Below are positions 28,232-35,910 of a DNA stretch of 64,000 nucleotides, piece after piece (position 1 is the first letter of the stretch; the number at the start of each line of letters is the position of its first letter). The notes beneath the pieces were generated by a model that saw only the letters and a program-made list of their open reading frames with translations, had not been told where the DNA came from and ran no database searches. The DNA comes from Thermodesulfobium narugense DSM 14796 (GTDB lineage Bacteria; Thermodesulfobiota; Thermodesulfobiia; Thermodesulfobiales; Thermodesulfobiaceae), in assembly GCF_000212395.1 (NCBI RefSeq), contig NC_015499.1:709501-773500 (forward strand). The letters run 5' to 3'. Position numbers and translations under genes: made by a program.

Positions 28232-29038
28232 ATGAACTATTATTATGTTAAGGTTTTGCCATTAAGAAGATTTGGATATTTTTCTTCCGAAGAAGTCTTT
28301 TCAAAGGGAGATTGTGTTGTAGTTGAAGGAAATTTTGGTATTGAGATGGGAATTATTGACTCAATAGTAGAGGAAACTTTTGAGAATATTGAGAAAGTAA
28401 AAAAAATCATAAAATTAGCTAGCAGAGAAGATATTAGTGGAATACAAGAGAGAGAAGAAAAAGCTAAAGAAATTCTTTCTCTTTCAAAAGAGCTTGCGAG
28501 AGAGCTAAAACTCGAAATGAAATTTCTTAAGGCTGCATATAACACTGATGGTTCTAAAATTACGATTTACTTTACAGCAGATGGAAGGATTGATTTCAGA
28601 GAGCTAATTAAAGAAATTACTAAAAGAGTAAAAAAAACAAGGGTTGAACTATTTCAAGTTGGTTCTAGAGATGCTGTAAAGTTGTTGGGCGCTATTGGGA
28701 GTTGTGGTAGAGAGGTTTGCTGTACTACTTTTTTGGATGAGATTGATACAATTTCAGTAAAAATGGTAAAGGATCAGGGACTGCAATTAAATCCTACTAA
28801 AATATCAGGTGTTTGTGGTAGACTTTTGTGTTGTATGGCATATGAATATCCTTTTTATGCTTCTTGTAAATCTTGTTTCCCAAACATAGATGATGTAATT
28901 AAGACTCCAAGAGGCATTGGAAGAGTTATTGAGAATAGATATCTTAAAAACTCATTTGTAGTGATGTATGAAGACGGTTTGAAGGAAGAGATCTCTTTAG
29001 ATCAGTGGCGTAAAGTAAAGGACAATGAAACGGCGTAG
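28232..29038 (+). CDS. PSP1 C-terminal domain protein (RicT/YaaT-like)
   Basis: 268 residues. The conserved domain runs from about residue 60 to 150. The Cys-rich stretch CGREVCCTTFL, then GRLLCCMAYE and ASCKSCFP, matches RicT (YaaT). In Bacillus RicT joins an Fe-S-carrying complex affecting RNase Y and RNA maturation. Context (tmk-holB-PSP1) is the standard one. ATG start behind AAGGAGA. It overlaps the M48 gene by 14 bases. Confidence 0.9.
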   Translation: MNYYYVKVLPLRRFGYFSSEEVFSKGDCVVVEGNFGIEMGIIDSIVEETFENIEKVKKIIKLASREDISGIQEREEKAKEILSLSKELARELKLEMKFLKAAYNTDGSKITIYFTADGRIDFRELIKEITKRVKKTRVELFQVGSRDAVKLLGAIGSCGREVCCTTFLDEIDTISVKMVKDQGLQLNPTKISGVCGRLLCCMAYEYPFYASCKSCFPNIDDVIKTPRGIGRVIENRYLKNSFVVMYEDGLKEEISLDQWRKVKDNETA

Positions 29039-29762
29039 CTTTTTAATTGTTTTTTTTGGCTTTGCCTCTTCTCTGATCTTGCCTAAAAAAGCAAGTGCTT
29101 CTTTAATCTCTACGCAGGAAGAAATAAAAATAGGTCGGGATGCTTCTAAAAGCTTTGAAAAGAAATATGGATTATACACCGATCAATATTGGAATCAAAA
29201 AGTTTCTGAAATAGGTTCAAGACTTGTTGCTGTTTGTGATAGAAAGGATTTGCCATATAGTTTTAAAATTGTTAATATAAATCAAGTAAACGCTGTTTCT
29301 TTTCCAGGCGGATTTATTTATGTATATAAAGGCTTGTTGAATTTCGTTAAATCTAATGATGAACTCGCATGTGTATTAGGTCACGAAATTGGTCATGTTT
29401 GTAGAAGACATGTTGTTAAAAATATTGAAAGAGAATTTTATGCAAATTTATTATTGCAAATTTTTTTGGCGAAAAGTTCTTCTTTGACTCAATATATAGC
29501 TGGGCTGACAGAAAACTTAGTGATGTTAGGATACAGCCGTGAAGAGGAATATGAGGCCGATCACTATGGAACTATCTATGCTTATAGGGCTGGATATAAC
29601 CCATGTGCGATGATTACTTTTATGGAAAGATTGAAAACTTTGGAAAAGGATAATTTTGGTAAGGCTTATGAGATTTTTTCTGATCATCCTGCGACAGATG
29701 AGAGAATTAAACGTCTTCAAGAGTTAGACAGAGAATTAGGGGTGCAATGTAATATGGTGTAA
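29025..29762 (+). CDS. M48-family secreted metalloprotease
   Basis: 245 residues. The N-terminus MKRRSFLIVFFGFASS has a twin-arginine-like pattern (R-R-x-F-L) and ends in a signal cleavage near KASASL. The zinc site is HEIGH near residue 119-123, inside LGHEIGHVCRRHVVK. The third ligand Glu lies in REEEYEADHYG, then HPATDERI. Members act as periplasmic or exported quality-control proteases (BepA/LoiP-like). Export route (Tat or Sec) cannot be told from sequence alone. Confidence 0.9.
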   Translation: MKRRSFLIVFFGFASSLILPKKASASLISTQEEIKIGRDASKSFEKKYGLYTDQYWNQKVSEIGSRLVAVCDRKDLPYSFKIVNINQVNAVSFPGGFIYVYKGLLNFVKSNDELACVLGHEIGHVCRRHVVKNIEREFYANLLLQIFLAKSSSLTQYIAGLTENLVMLGYSREEEYEADHYGTIYAYRAGYNPCAMITFMERLKTLEKDNFGKAYEIFSDHPATDERIKRLQELDRELGVQCNMV

Positions 29763-29787
29763 ATATTTACTTAGGAGGGAAAGCTTT

Positions 29788-30837
29788 ATGGACAAAAATG
29801 TAATGAATTCATACGTTTCTGATATTGCATACCATATGAAAGATTTTTATAAAGACTTAACTTTCTATAAAGATGGCAAAATAGATTTAAACGAAATAGA
29901 AAACTTAATTTTTCTGGGAATTGGTGGATCTGCAATTTCTCCAAAGATCTTTACTGAAATTATGAATATTAACAAAAAGGTTTATTTTTTTTCTACCTTG
30001 AATGGGTTTGAAGCTTTACCAGATCCTTCCACAAGCTTTGTTATAGCTTTTAGCTACTCCGGAAATACTGTTGAGACTTTAAGGAGTATTGAACTAATTG
30101 CAAAGGATAGATTTAGAGGAATAGGAATTTCATCTGGCGGCAAAATTGTTGATCTGTGTAAAAGTTTGAACTGGCAACATATTGCTGTACCAAAGGGCAG
30201 AGCTCCAAGAGCTGCTATGCCGTTTACCTTATCAATTTTATTTAAGTTAGCCCTTTCTAAAGGATGGACTGAATATAACGAGGATGATTTTTGGAATGAT
30301 ATAATCGAGCTGTCTAATAGTAAAAATAATTTTTTGCCCGAAGTTGACTTTGAGGATAATGTTTCAAAAAGGATCGCATATAAGCTCGCTACTAAAAAGA
30401 ACGTTATAATTTGGGGAGTGGAATCGATCAGTAAAAATATTGCCTATAGGTTTAAATCTCAGCTCGAAGAGAACGCAAAACAGCTGTCTTATTACTCTTA
30501 TCTTCCGGAGGCCTCACACAACCAGATTGTCCCAATCTCGCTGGTTGATAACAAAGAAGAATATATTGTGTTAATATTTAGGATTCCACAATTAGAATCA
30601 GTGTTGGTATCTAATATTATAAGTACAGTTAAAACTTTTCTAAATTCTGAAGGGATAGAGGTTTTGGAGGTGTTTGGTTCTGGGAAAAATCACGTTTTAG
30701 CAGGATTAGATCTTATATATTCTACTGATTTTGTAAGCTATTACCTTGCATTACTTAAAGGAATAGAACCAGAGCCAATTGAACCTATTAGCAGGATGAA
30801 GGTTATTTTGAACGATAATCTTCGCAAAGCTCTTTAA
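29788..30837 (+). CDS. Bifunctional phosphoglucose/phosphomannose isomerase family protein
   Basis: 349 residues with two SIS folds. The phosphosugar-binding segments are LGIGGSAISPKIF near residue 49 and VIAFSYSGNTVETLRS near residue 88. The catalytic region PEASHNQIVPISL is near residue 240. This is the archaeal/hyperthermophile-type PGI-PMI family, distinct from the standard Pgi. It interconverts glucose-6-P or mannose-6-P and fructose-6-P. GGAGGG precedes the ATG. Its last 35 bases overlap the convergent nth gene. Confidence 0.9.
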   Translation: MDKNVMNSYVSDIAYHMKDFYKDLTFYKDGKIDLNEIENLIFLGIGGSAISPKIFTEIMNINKKVYFFSTLNGFEALPDPSTSFVIAFSYSGNTVETLRSIELIAKDRFRGIGISSGGKIVDLCKSLNWQHIAVPKGRAPRAAMPFTLSILFKLALSKGWTEYNEDDFWNDIIELSNSKNNFLPEVDFEDNVSKRIAYKLATKKNVIIWGVESISKNIAYRFKSQLEENAKQLSYYSYLPEASHNQIVPISLVDNKEEYIVLIFRIPQLESVLVSNIISTVKTFLNSEGIEVLEVFGSGKNHVLAGLDLIYSTDFVSYYLALLKGIEPEPIEPISRMKVILNDNLRKAL

Positions 30838-31462
30838 TGGGACACATTTGGCAATTTTGCTTTTTAGCCCTGCAGATATTTCTTCCTAATTCAATTAAAT
30901 ATAAGTGCAGGGCTTTTAATTTTTCCCAATCGTGAATAGAACCTTCTATTTCAATTTGTATATCCTTTTTGGAGATCTTTTTCTTTTTAACCCTTTGAAC
31001 AATTCTTGATATATGTGTATCAACAGGGAAGGCAGGTTTGTGTAAACCAAACAATATTGCGCAGGAAACGGTTTTCAAACCTATTCCGTCAATGGACAGA
31101 AAGACTTCTACAATTTCAGAAATTTTCATTTTTTTAAAATAATCTTCAATATTAGAATAATTTTTGTTTTGGAGAAATTTTTTGCCCAAAGAGTGTAAAG
31201 TTTTTGTCTTCTGATTATTTAGTCCAGCAATTTTTATTGAATCTTTAATTTTGTCGCAAAATTCATCTTTTGAAAGATTTTGTAAATCGTTGTTTATAAT
31301 CTTTATAAGGTTATTGTAAGCCTGTACGGAATTTAAATCTGTAGTGTTTTGTGAAAGTATTGCCTTAATCAATTCATGAAAAAAATTCTCATCCTTCCTT
31401 TCTATTTTTCCGAAATAAGTTTCTAATTTATCCAATAATTTTTCGTAATAATTTTTTTTCAT
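30803..31462 (-). CDS. nth: Endonuclease III-like DNA glycosylase
   Basis: A base-excision repair glycosylase/AP lyase acting on oxidised pyrimidines. The helix-hairpin-helix is near LSIDGIGLKTVSCAILFG. The catalytic Asp is in VDTHISRIVQRV. The C-terminal [4Fe-4S] loop has exact C-x6-C-x2-C-x5-C spacing. The catalytic Lys of the bifunctional enzyme would fall in the DGIGLKT turn. ATG 31462, behind AAGGTAAT, gives 219 residues. An upstream TTG at 31498 adds 12 residues of tRNA promoter region and is unlikely. Confidence 0.9.
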   Translation of the reverse strand: MKKNYYEKLLDKLETYFGKIERKDENFFHELIKAILSQNTTDLNSVQAYNNLIKIINNDLQNLSKDEFCDKIKDSIKIAGLNNQKTKTLHSLGKKFLQNKNYSNIEDYFKKMKISEIVEVFLSIDGIGLKTVSCAILFGLHKPAFPVDTHISRIVQRVKKKKISKKDIQIEIEGSIHDWEKLKALHLYLIELGRNICRAKKQNCQMCPIKELCEDYRSK

Positions 31463-31509
31463 CAGTTTATTACCTTCTTTCCAAAAAGTATGATACAATA
31501 TTCAAAGCT

Positions 31510-31600
31510 GGAGGGGTGTCCGAGCGGTTTAAGGAGCCGGTCTTGAAAATCGGTGTCCCCTTTATTGGGGCCGTGGGTTCGAATCCCACCCCCTCCGCCA
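31510..31600 (+). tRNA. tRNA-Ser (TGA)
   Basis: A 91-base class II tRNA with a 7-bp acceptor stem GGAGGGG/CCCCTCC, anticodon loop CTTGAAA (anticodon TGA), a long variable arm (GTCCCC-TTTATT-GGGGCC) and encoded CCA. A TACAAT box at 31494-31499 may be its -10; a good -35 is not visible. It borders the mobile island on the left. Confidence 0.96.
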
Positions 31601-31707
31601 TTTTTATTTTCATTTATGAATGTTTTTCTAAAATATTTTTTATTAATGTGAAATATTATAAATGAAATTTTATCTTTCTCAGATATTAGTCAATTCATTC
31701 TTTATAT

Positions 31708-31754
31708 TGACAAATTACTTTCTTCTTAAGGAGCGAAATCAGCGTCCGATAACA
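31708..31754 (+). repeat. Orphan insertion-sequence terminus related to insertion sequence B
   Basis: This stretch aligns with the right end of insertion sequence B (34628-34677). Shared blocks in the same order are TGACA, ATTACT, TCTTCTTAAGG, then GTCCG-TAACA, with scattered changes. It ends in AACA like the intact element. No transposase is attached, because insertion sequence A begins 20 bases later. It is best read as the relic of an earlier B-type copy. Confidence 0.7.
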
Positions 31755-31773
31755 CAAATCATATTAAATAGCG

Positions 31774-33195
31774 TGTTGCCTCATTTAAAAACCTAAAGGA
31801 AGTTGTATTCGTTGCCTCACTTAAAATTCTAAACATAACCATAACATATTTTATCTTTGTTTTTGCTAATTTTTTTAATAGAGTTTCTTACTTCTTCCTT
31901 TATGGATATATCTTCTAGTAATTTTTTTTGAAGTTTTACTATTTCTCTTTGAAGTTCAGCTGGATTTAATTTTGTATACTGTTCTATTAGCTTTTCTTTA
32001 TCTATTTTTTCTACACCAGGATTTTCTAATATTCTTTGATAAGGAGTTCTTGCTTTATCGTATTTTTTTGTAACTTTACTTCCAATTCTTTCTTTTGAGA
32101 TTTGTTTCATTATAGGCTGAAAAAAGTTTATATATAGCCTTAGGCTTTCATAAAGCCTTTTTAAAGTTATTAGCTCAACTTCTCTATCATATCTAAAATA
32201 ACCAACATATTTTCTTACTACAGAGTAGTTTTTCTGTTCAACATAGCAGTTATCGTTTTTTCTATATTTTCTTGACCTTGTGAACGTTATATTATTTTCA
32301 ACACAATAACGATGAAGTTGATGATTTATAAACTCTGCTCCATTATCAGAATCAATTCCAAAGAGTTTAAAAGGCAAGCGTTTCTTTATTTCATCTATTG
32401 ATTCAAAAACCCACCTTTGAGCTTTATTTCTTAAAGCATCTATTTCTATCCAACCGGTGCAAATGTCAACTGCAGTTAGAGTTTGGATAAATTCTCCTCT
32501 TAGATCTCCTCCTTCATGACCTACAAGGTCTATTTCTAAATATCCAGGTATACTTTCGTCCCATTCTGAAAATGTCCTTATAGGGATCTGGCTTTTAAGA
32601 AGGCTGCCTGGTTTTGTATATGTCTTTCCCTTTGGTTTATTCATTCTTTTGTATTCTGAAAGTATTCTGTCTATAGTAGATGCGCTTATCTTAAAGAGTT
32701 TTTCTTCTACATCCCTTTCAATTTGTATTTCTTTAAACTCTTTAAGTTTATATATTATTTCAGGAAGAACAGGTTTTAACCTTTTGCCACATGGACAATC
32801 TAAAACGTCCCATACCTTAATTAACGCCTTTTTTACATCATCATCATAATATTTGCTTTTCTTTTTCTTTTTCTTCATCGTTAAATCTACTTTTAAAACT
32901 CTGTTATTCATCCTTACTATCTTCTCATGACTGCTTAAAAGAAAAGATGCATAACTACGATTGTATCCAGTCAAAGCTATTAGCTCATCTAAAATTATGC
33001 CTTTTTGTTTCTTGCTTGCTTTTTTATATCTTTTTGCAATTTCACTCACCACTGATTTTCTTTCCTTCATCGTTAACCCCATTTCTAGCCTCCAGAGTTA
33101 TAGTAACTACTATTCTAAGAGGCTTATTATTTTCATTTAGATTTTTTATTTGAGGCAACGATTGTATTTCGTTTAGATTTTTGATGAAGCAATTC
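31774..33195. mobile_element. Insertion sequence A (integrase-core transposase, double terminal repeats)
   Basis: About 1.42 kb with one transposase on the minus strand. Each end carries two copies of a TTGCCTCA-TAAAA-TCTAAA motif about 36 bases apart. The left copies start near 31775 and 31810. The right copies, inverted, have inner CGTTGCCTCA complement at 33151-33160 and an outer, more diverged one at about 33173-33195. The exact outer boundaries are uncertain by a few bases, and no flanking duplication is obvious. It lies between tRNA-Ser and insertion sequence B. Confidence 0.8.
31829..33082 (-). CDS. Transposase of insertion sequence A, DDE integrase-core type
   Basis: 417 residues, apparently intact. 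An N-terminal helix-turn-helix-like region (LIALTGYNRSYASFLLSSHE) is followed by a basic stretch of repeated Lys (MKKKKKKSKYY). A conserved CPCGKRLKPVLPEIIYKLKEF segment comes next. The integrase core shows the DDE residues in LEIDLVGHEG, GIDSDNGAEF and CYVEQKN. This is a widespread family of rve-domain transposases that I cannot assign to a named IS family with certainty. GGAGG lies upstream of the ATG. Confidence 0.88.
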   Translation of the reverse strand: MGLTMKERKSVVSEIAKRYKKASKKQKGIILDELIALTGYNRSYASFLLSSHEKIVRMNNRVLKVDLTMKKKKKKSKYYDDDVKKALIKVWDVLDCPCGKRLKPVLPEIIYKLKEFKEIQIERDVEEKLFKISASTIDRILSEYKRMNKPKGKTYTKPGSLLKSQIPIRTFSEWDESIPGYLEIDLVGHEGGDLRGEFIQTLTAVDICTGWIEIDALRNKAQRWVFESIDEIKKRLPFKLFGIDSDNGAEFINHQLHRYCVENNITFTRSRKYRKNDNCYVEQKNYSVVRKYVGYFRYDREVELITLKRLYESLRLYINFFQPIMKQISKERIGSKVTKKYDKARTPYQRILENPGVEKIDKEKLIEQYTKLNPAELQREIVKLQKKLLEDISIKEEVRNSIKKISKNKDKICYGYV

Positions 33196-33201
33196 GGATA
33201 G
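33185..33201 (+). repeat. 17-bp direct repeat flanking insertion sequence B, left copy
   Basis: TGAAGCAATTCGGATAG, identical to 34678-34694. The first half is also the outermost part of insertion sequence A. It is best explained as the target duplication made when B inserted at the edge of A. Confidence 0.85.
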
Positions 33202-34677
33202 TGTCAAGGGACACTGATTTTGTCACTACAAAAGTAAATTAATGAGACACTGATTTTGTCACCCCTCTTTCATCAACTAATGATGAATTGTCATTGCTAT
33301 TTGAATTTGAATTAGAACTTGAATTAGAATTTGAATTAGGTCTTTTAAACTTGTTGATAACCATATGACGCCAGGGGTGGTCTGCAGCAGGTATATAAGG
33401 TTTTTTGGTTGAAGTGTTTTTAGAGCCATTCTTTACTTTTTCTTTAGGTGGTATGAGTAATTCTTGTAGTAAGTAATATTTATCAGCGTATAATGCGCTG
33501 AATGATCCATCTAGATGAGTTAGAACTTTTACTGTACTTTTAGGAGTTAAAGGTATTACCTTGCCATTAGAATCTACTAATTGATAAATATGACCCAGGT
33601 AAGATATATAAGAGCCGTGAGATGCCTTGCGTTCTTGATGCCATGATAGAATCTCTTCTAGTTTGTCTAATGAAGGGCAAGGGCTATAAGTTAACTTGGG
33701 GTTATCTGGAACAACAGCGAACCTTTGATTAAACCTTTTAATAAAGTCTGGTAGAAATTCATTTGCTGCTTCAATAGTAGATATACCTGCCATACGCAGT
33801 TCAATTGTTAGTCTCTTTTGTAATGTGCCCCAAAGACGTTCAATACGTCCTTTGGCCTGTGGAGAACGAGCGGGTATATGTCTAATCCCTAATTCTGAAA
33901 TAGCTCTGCCAAACTGAGTTAAGGGAACAGTTTGCCCAGATAATTCTTCTGAAATTGATAACTTATCCTCTTTAGGTGAAAAGAAAATGGTATGACGATC
34001 ACTGTATATGCTTTTAGGTATTCCAAAGTTCTGTGCTACTTGTTGAATAAGTTTTAAGTAACCAAAAAGACATTCATGAAGTTCAAAATGTAATCCCTGA
34101 ACCTTACTAGTAGCATCATCAATAGAACCGTGCAAAGAAAGCATTGGTCCTCTATCTTCAAGCCATTCAAAAGGACTGGCGTCTATTTGAGAAAGTAGAC
34201 CTTCCTGAGGTAAACGTTTACGTGACCTCTTAAGCTTAGATGACCTGTGCGTATGACTTAATGGAATATTATTTTTCTTTAAGATACGATTTACTGTCTT
34301 GGATGAAACATCTATGTTATAAAACTCTTCAAGTATTTCAGCTATTTGCTGACAACTGGCATTGTGAAGACTATCCTGAGCTAATTTAACAATCCTTTCT
34401 CTAGTTTCTTTAGGTATTCTCTGTTTTGATTCTCTGCCTCTATTTTTGTGAACCAGACCAGTAACGCCTTCTGTTTTCACCCTCTCCTTCAAACGAATAA
34501 TTTGACGTTTACTTAAGCCTAAAACTTCAGCTGCCTGTCTATTAGTGATATTGCCTTCAATTGCTTGTTCAATTACAAAAACTCTGCGTGATTCCTTAAC
34601 ACTCAAAAATATCTCTCCCATCATAGTGACATTATTACTGTCTTCTTAAGGGGTGACAATATCACTGTCCGTTAACA
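33202..34677. mobile_element. Insertion sequence B (1,476 bp, ISNCY/IS1202-like)
   Basis: The termini are imperfect inverted repeats: TGTCAAGGGACACTGATTTT at the left and TGTTAACGGACAGTGATATT inward from the right, 21 of 25 bases matching over the repeat. Each end has a second inner copy of the GACACTGATTTTGTCAC motif (33246-33262 left; 34626-34642 right). A single transposase fills the element. The 17-bp flanking repeat implies an unusually long target duplication. Such long duplications are known for IS1202-related elements; the family call is from memory of the transposase style. Confidence 0.85.
33239..34606 (-). CDS. Transposase of insertion sequence B, ISNCY/IS1202-like
   Basis: About 455 residues. 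An N-terminal helix-turn-helix (TNRQAAEVLGLSKRQIIRLKERV) is followed by a second winged-helix part (RIPKETRERIVKLAQ...). The DDE core is in SQIDASPFEWLEDRG, IYSDRHTIFF and RIERLWGTLQ. The tail is a low-complexity Asn-Ser run. Its final RGVTKSVSH is encoded by the inner terminal repeat. TTG 34606, six bases after GGGAGAG, is preferred; ATG at 34624 or 34621 would add up to six residues but lacks a site. No frameshift is seen, so the element may be active. Confidence 0.88.
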   Translation of the reverse strand: MSVKESRRVFVIEQAIEGNITNRQAAEVLGLSKRQIIRLKERVKTEGVTGLVHKNRGRESKQRIPKETRERIVKLAQDSLHNASCQQIAEILEEFYNIDVSSKTVNRILKKNNIPLSHTHRSSKLKRSRKRLPQEGLLSQIDASPFEWLEDRGPMLSLHGSIDDATSKVQGLHFELHECLFGYLKLIQQVAQNFGIPKSIYSDRHTIFFSPKEDKLSISEELSGQTVPLTQFGRAISELGIRHIPARSPQAKGRIERLWGTLQKRLTIELRMAGISTIEAANEFLPDFIKRFNQRFAVVPDNPKLTYSPCPSLDKLEEILSWHQERKASHGSYISYLGHIYQLVDSNGKVIPLTPKSTVKVLTHLDGSFSALYADKYYLLQELLIPPKEKVKNGSKNTSTKKPYIPAADHPWRHMVINKFKRPNSNSNSSSNSNSNSNDNSSLVDERGVTKSVSH

Positions 34678-34694
34678 TGAAGCAATTCGGATAG
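34678..34694 (+). repeat. 17-bp direct repeat flanking insertion sequence B, right copy
   Basis: Identical to 33185-33201. The -35 box of the tRNA-Leu promoter starts at the next base, so the insertion left that promoter intact. Confidence 0.85.
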
Positions 34695-34723
34695 TTGACT
34701 TTATAAGATTTTATATTTATACT
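34695..34723 (+). promoter_or_regulatory. Promoter for tRNA-Leu
   Basis: TTGACT at 34695-34700, exactly 17 bases, then TATACT at 34718-34723, eleven bases before the tRNA. It abuts the right direct repeat of insertion sequence B. Confidence 0.75.
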
Positions 34724-34733
34724 AATAAAAAGT

Positions 34734-34820
34734 GCCGAGGTGGCGGAATGGCAGACGCGCTAGTTTGAGGGGCTAGTGAACGTTTTGTTCGTCAGGGTTC
34801 AAGTCCCTGTCTCGGCACCA
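34734..34820 (+). tRNA. tRNA-Leu (GAG)
   Basis: An 87-base class II tRNA. Acceptor GCCGAGG/TCTCGGC, anticodon stem CTAGT/GCTAG with loop TTGAGGG (anticodon GAG), long variable arm TGAACG-TTTT-GTTCGTC and encoded CCA. It is close in layout to E. coli tRNA-Leu(GAG). It borders the mobile island on the right. Confidence 0.94.
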
Positions 34821-34970
34821 AGGGCTTGCCTGCAATCGACTATTGGGTGGGTTCTTAAAGGGAGGTGAACTTTGCTCTAGGTTTTTTTGATTTACAAGGC
34901 TAGAAGAGTTAGGTAGAAAAGATGAGAAAAAATTTAAACTTTTGAAAGGGTTTTAGGAGGTTATTTATCT
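34821..34970 (+). other. Long leader before the cold-shock gene
   Basis: 150 bases without a gene. It contains a near-perfect anti-Shine-Dalgarno complement (AAAGGGAGGTGAAC, 34857-34870), which serves no visible gene. It is followed only by TTG-CTC-TAG at 34872-34880. A TTTACA/TAGAAA pair with 17-base spacing lies near 34890-34920 and could be a promoter. Cold-shock mRNAs often have structured leaders; no conserved element was recognised here. Confidence 0.4.
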
Positions 34971-35177
34971 ATGTTTTTAGGAAAAGTAAAGTGGTTTAAC
35001 AATGAAAAGGGTTATGGATTTATCTCAAAGGATGATGGGAGCGGCGATGTCTTTGTCCACTATAGTGCAATCCAGGGCAAAGGTTTCAGAACCTTAGAGC
35101 AAGGTCAAGCTGTTCAGTTTGAAATTGTAGATGGCCCAAAAGGACCGCAGGCATCAAACGTTACTAAGGTATCATAA
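34971..35177 (+). CDS. csp: Cold-shock domain protein
   Basis: 68 residues forming a single OB-fold. RNP1 is KGYGFIS and RNP2 is DVFVHYSAI, both intact, within [14 protein letters not shown]. Such proteins bind single-stranded RNA and act as RNA chaperones or antiterminators. ATG with TAGGAGG upstream. Monocistronic: long leader before, strong terminator after. Confidence 0.96.
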   Translation: MFLGKVKWFNNEKGYGFISKDDGSGDVFVHYSAIQGKGFRTLEQGQAVQFEIVDGPKGPQASNVTKVS

Positions 35178-35226
35178 ATAAGATATTATTGTCCTTAAAA
35201 TAATAATTTTTAATAGTTAAACTTTT

Positions 35227-35256
35227 CAAAAGCCCCTGGTAGGGGCTTTTGTTTTC
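35227..35256 (+). terminator. Rho-independent terminator after csp
   Basis: A hairpin of 11 pairs, CAAAAGCCCCT/AGGGGCTTTTG with loop GGT, followed by TTTTC. It lies 50 bases after the csp stop. Confidence 0.9.
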
Positions 35257-35353
35257 TTAATTTAAAACTTTGCATTAAACATAAAAACAACTGTGAAAGG
35301 TTTCATAAGTACTAAATATTATTAAAATTAAATTTATATCTAGGAGGATAAAT

Positions 35354-35893
35354 ATGCAAATAGTCGTAAAAGATAAGGGCGTAAATTTATCAGAAGATCT
35401 AAAAAATTATACTACTAACAAGATATCAAAATTAGAAAAATTTTTCAAAAAAATAATAGAAGTTCAGGTTGTTCTTTCTAAAACAAGCGCCAAAAAGAAT
35501 AAACTAATTTTTTCAGCCGAAGTTACAATTTTTGCCGCTGGGTCTACAATTAGAGCTCAAGAAAGATCAGAAGATTTAAGAACTGCGATAGATTTGGTCT
35601 ATGATAAACTGGAAAGACAGATTTCTAAGTATAAAGAAAAGCTTGTGCAAAGACATAGAAATTTGATGAATGAAAACTTTTTAGAGCAAAAGAGCGAAGA
35701 AGTAGTACATGAAAATAAAATAGTTAAAACAAAAAAATTTCCTTTAAAGCCAATTACCCCAGAAGAGGCTATAATAGATATGGAATTGTTAGGTCATAAC
35801 TTTTATGTTTTTATTAATTCTCAAACTATGGATGTAAATGTAATTTACAAAAGAAATGAAGGTGGATACGGTTTAATTGAGCCAGAAAAATAA
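35354..35893 (+). CDS. hpf: Ribosome hibernation promoting factor, long form
   Basis: 179 residues. The N-terminal ~100 form the HPF/YfiA ribosome-binding domain (MQIVVKDKGVNLSEDLKNYTTNKI; TIRAQERSEDLRTAIDLVYDKLERQISKYKEK). A linker then leads to the C-terminal dimerisation domain (LKPITPEEAIIDMELLGHNFYVFIN; VIYKRNEGGYGLIEPE). The long form makes 100S ribosome dimers in resting cells. CTAGGAGGA site. It sits immediately upstream of secA, a common order. Confidence 0.95.
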   Translation: MQIVVKDKGVNLSEDLKNYTTNKISKLEKFFKKIIEVQVVLSKTSAKKNKLIFSAEVTIFAAGSTIRAQERSEDLRTAIDLVYDKLERQISKYKEKLVQRHRNLMNENFLEQKSEEVVHENKIVKTKKFPLKPITPEEAIIDMELLGHNFYVFINSQTMDVNVIYKRNEGGYGLIEPEK

Positions 35894-35910
35894 AATTTTG
35901 AGGAATATAA

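Noticed and set aside
31463-31498. Longer nth N-terminus from TTG 31498
   Set aside because: It would encode residues from the tRNA-Ser promoter region; ATG 31462 has a suitable site and the natural N-terminus.
33288-33345. CRISPR-like repeats
   Set aside because: Short hexamer-type units without spacers, coding for an Asn-Ser tail.
31601-34694. Composite transposon or integrative island with cargo
   Set aside because: The whole interval is accounted for by two single-gene insertion sequences and a relic end; there is no cargo gene, integrase or tRNA-derived attachment repeat.
34695-34733. dif-like Xer site next to insertion sequence B
   Set aside because: Some long-duplication elements insert near dif sites, but these bases are explained by a promoter and lack two recognisable Xer arms.
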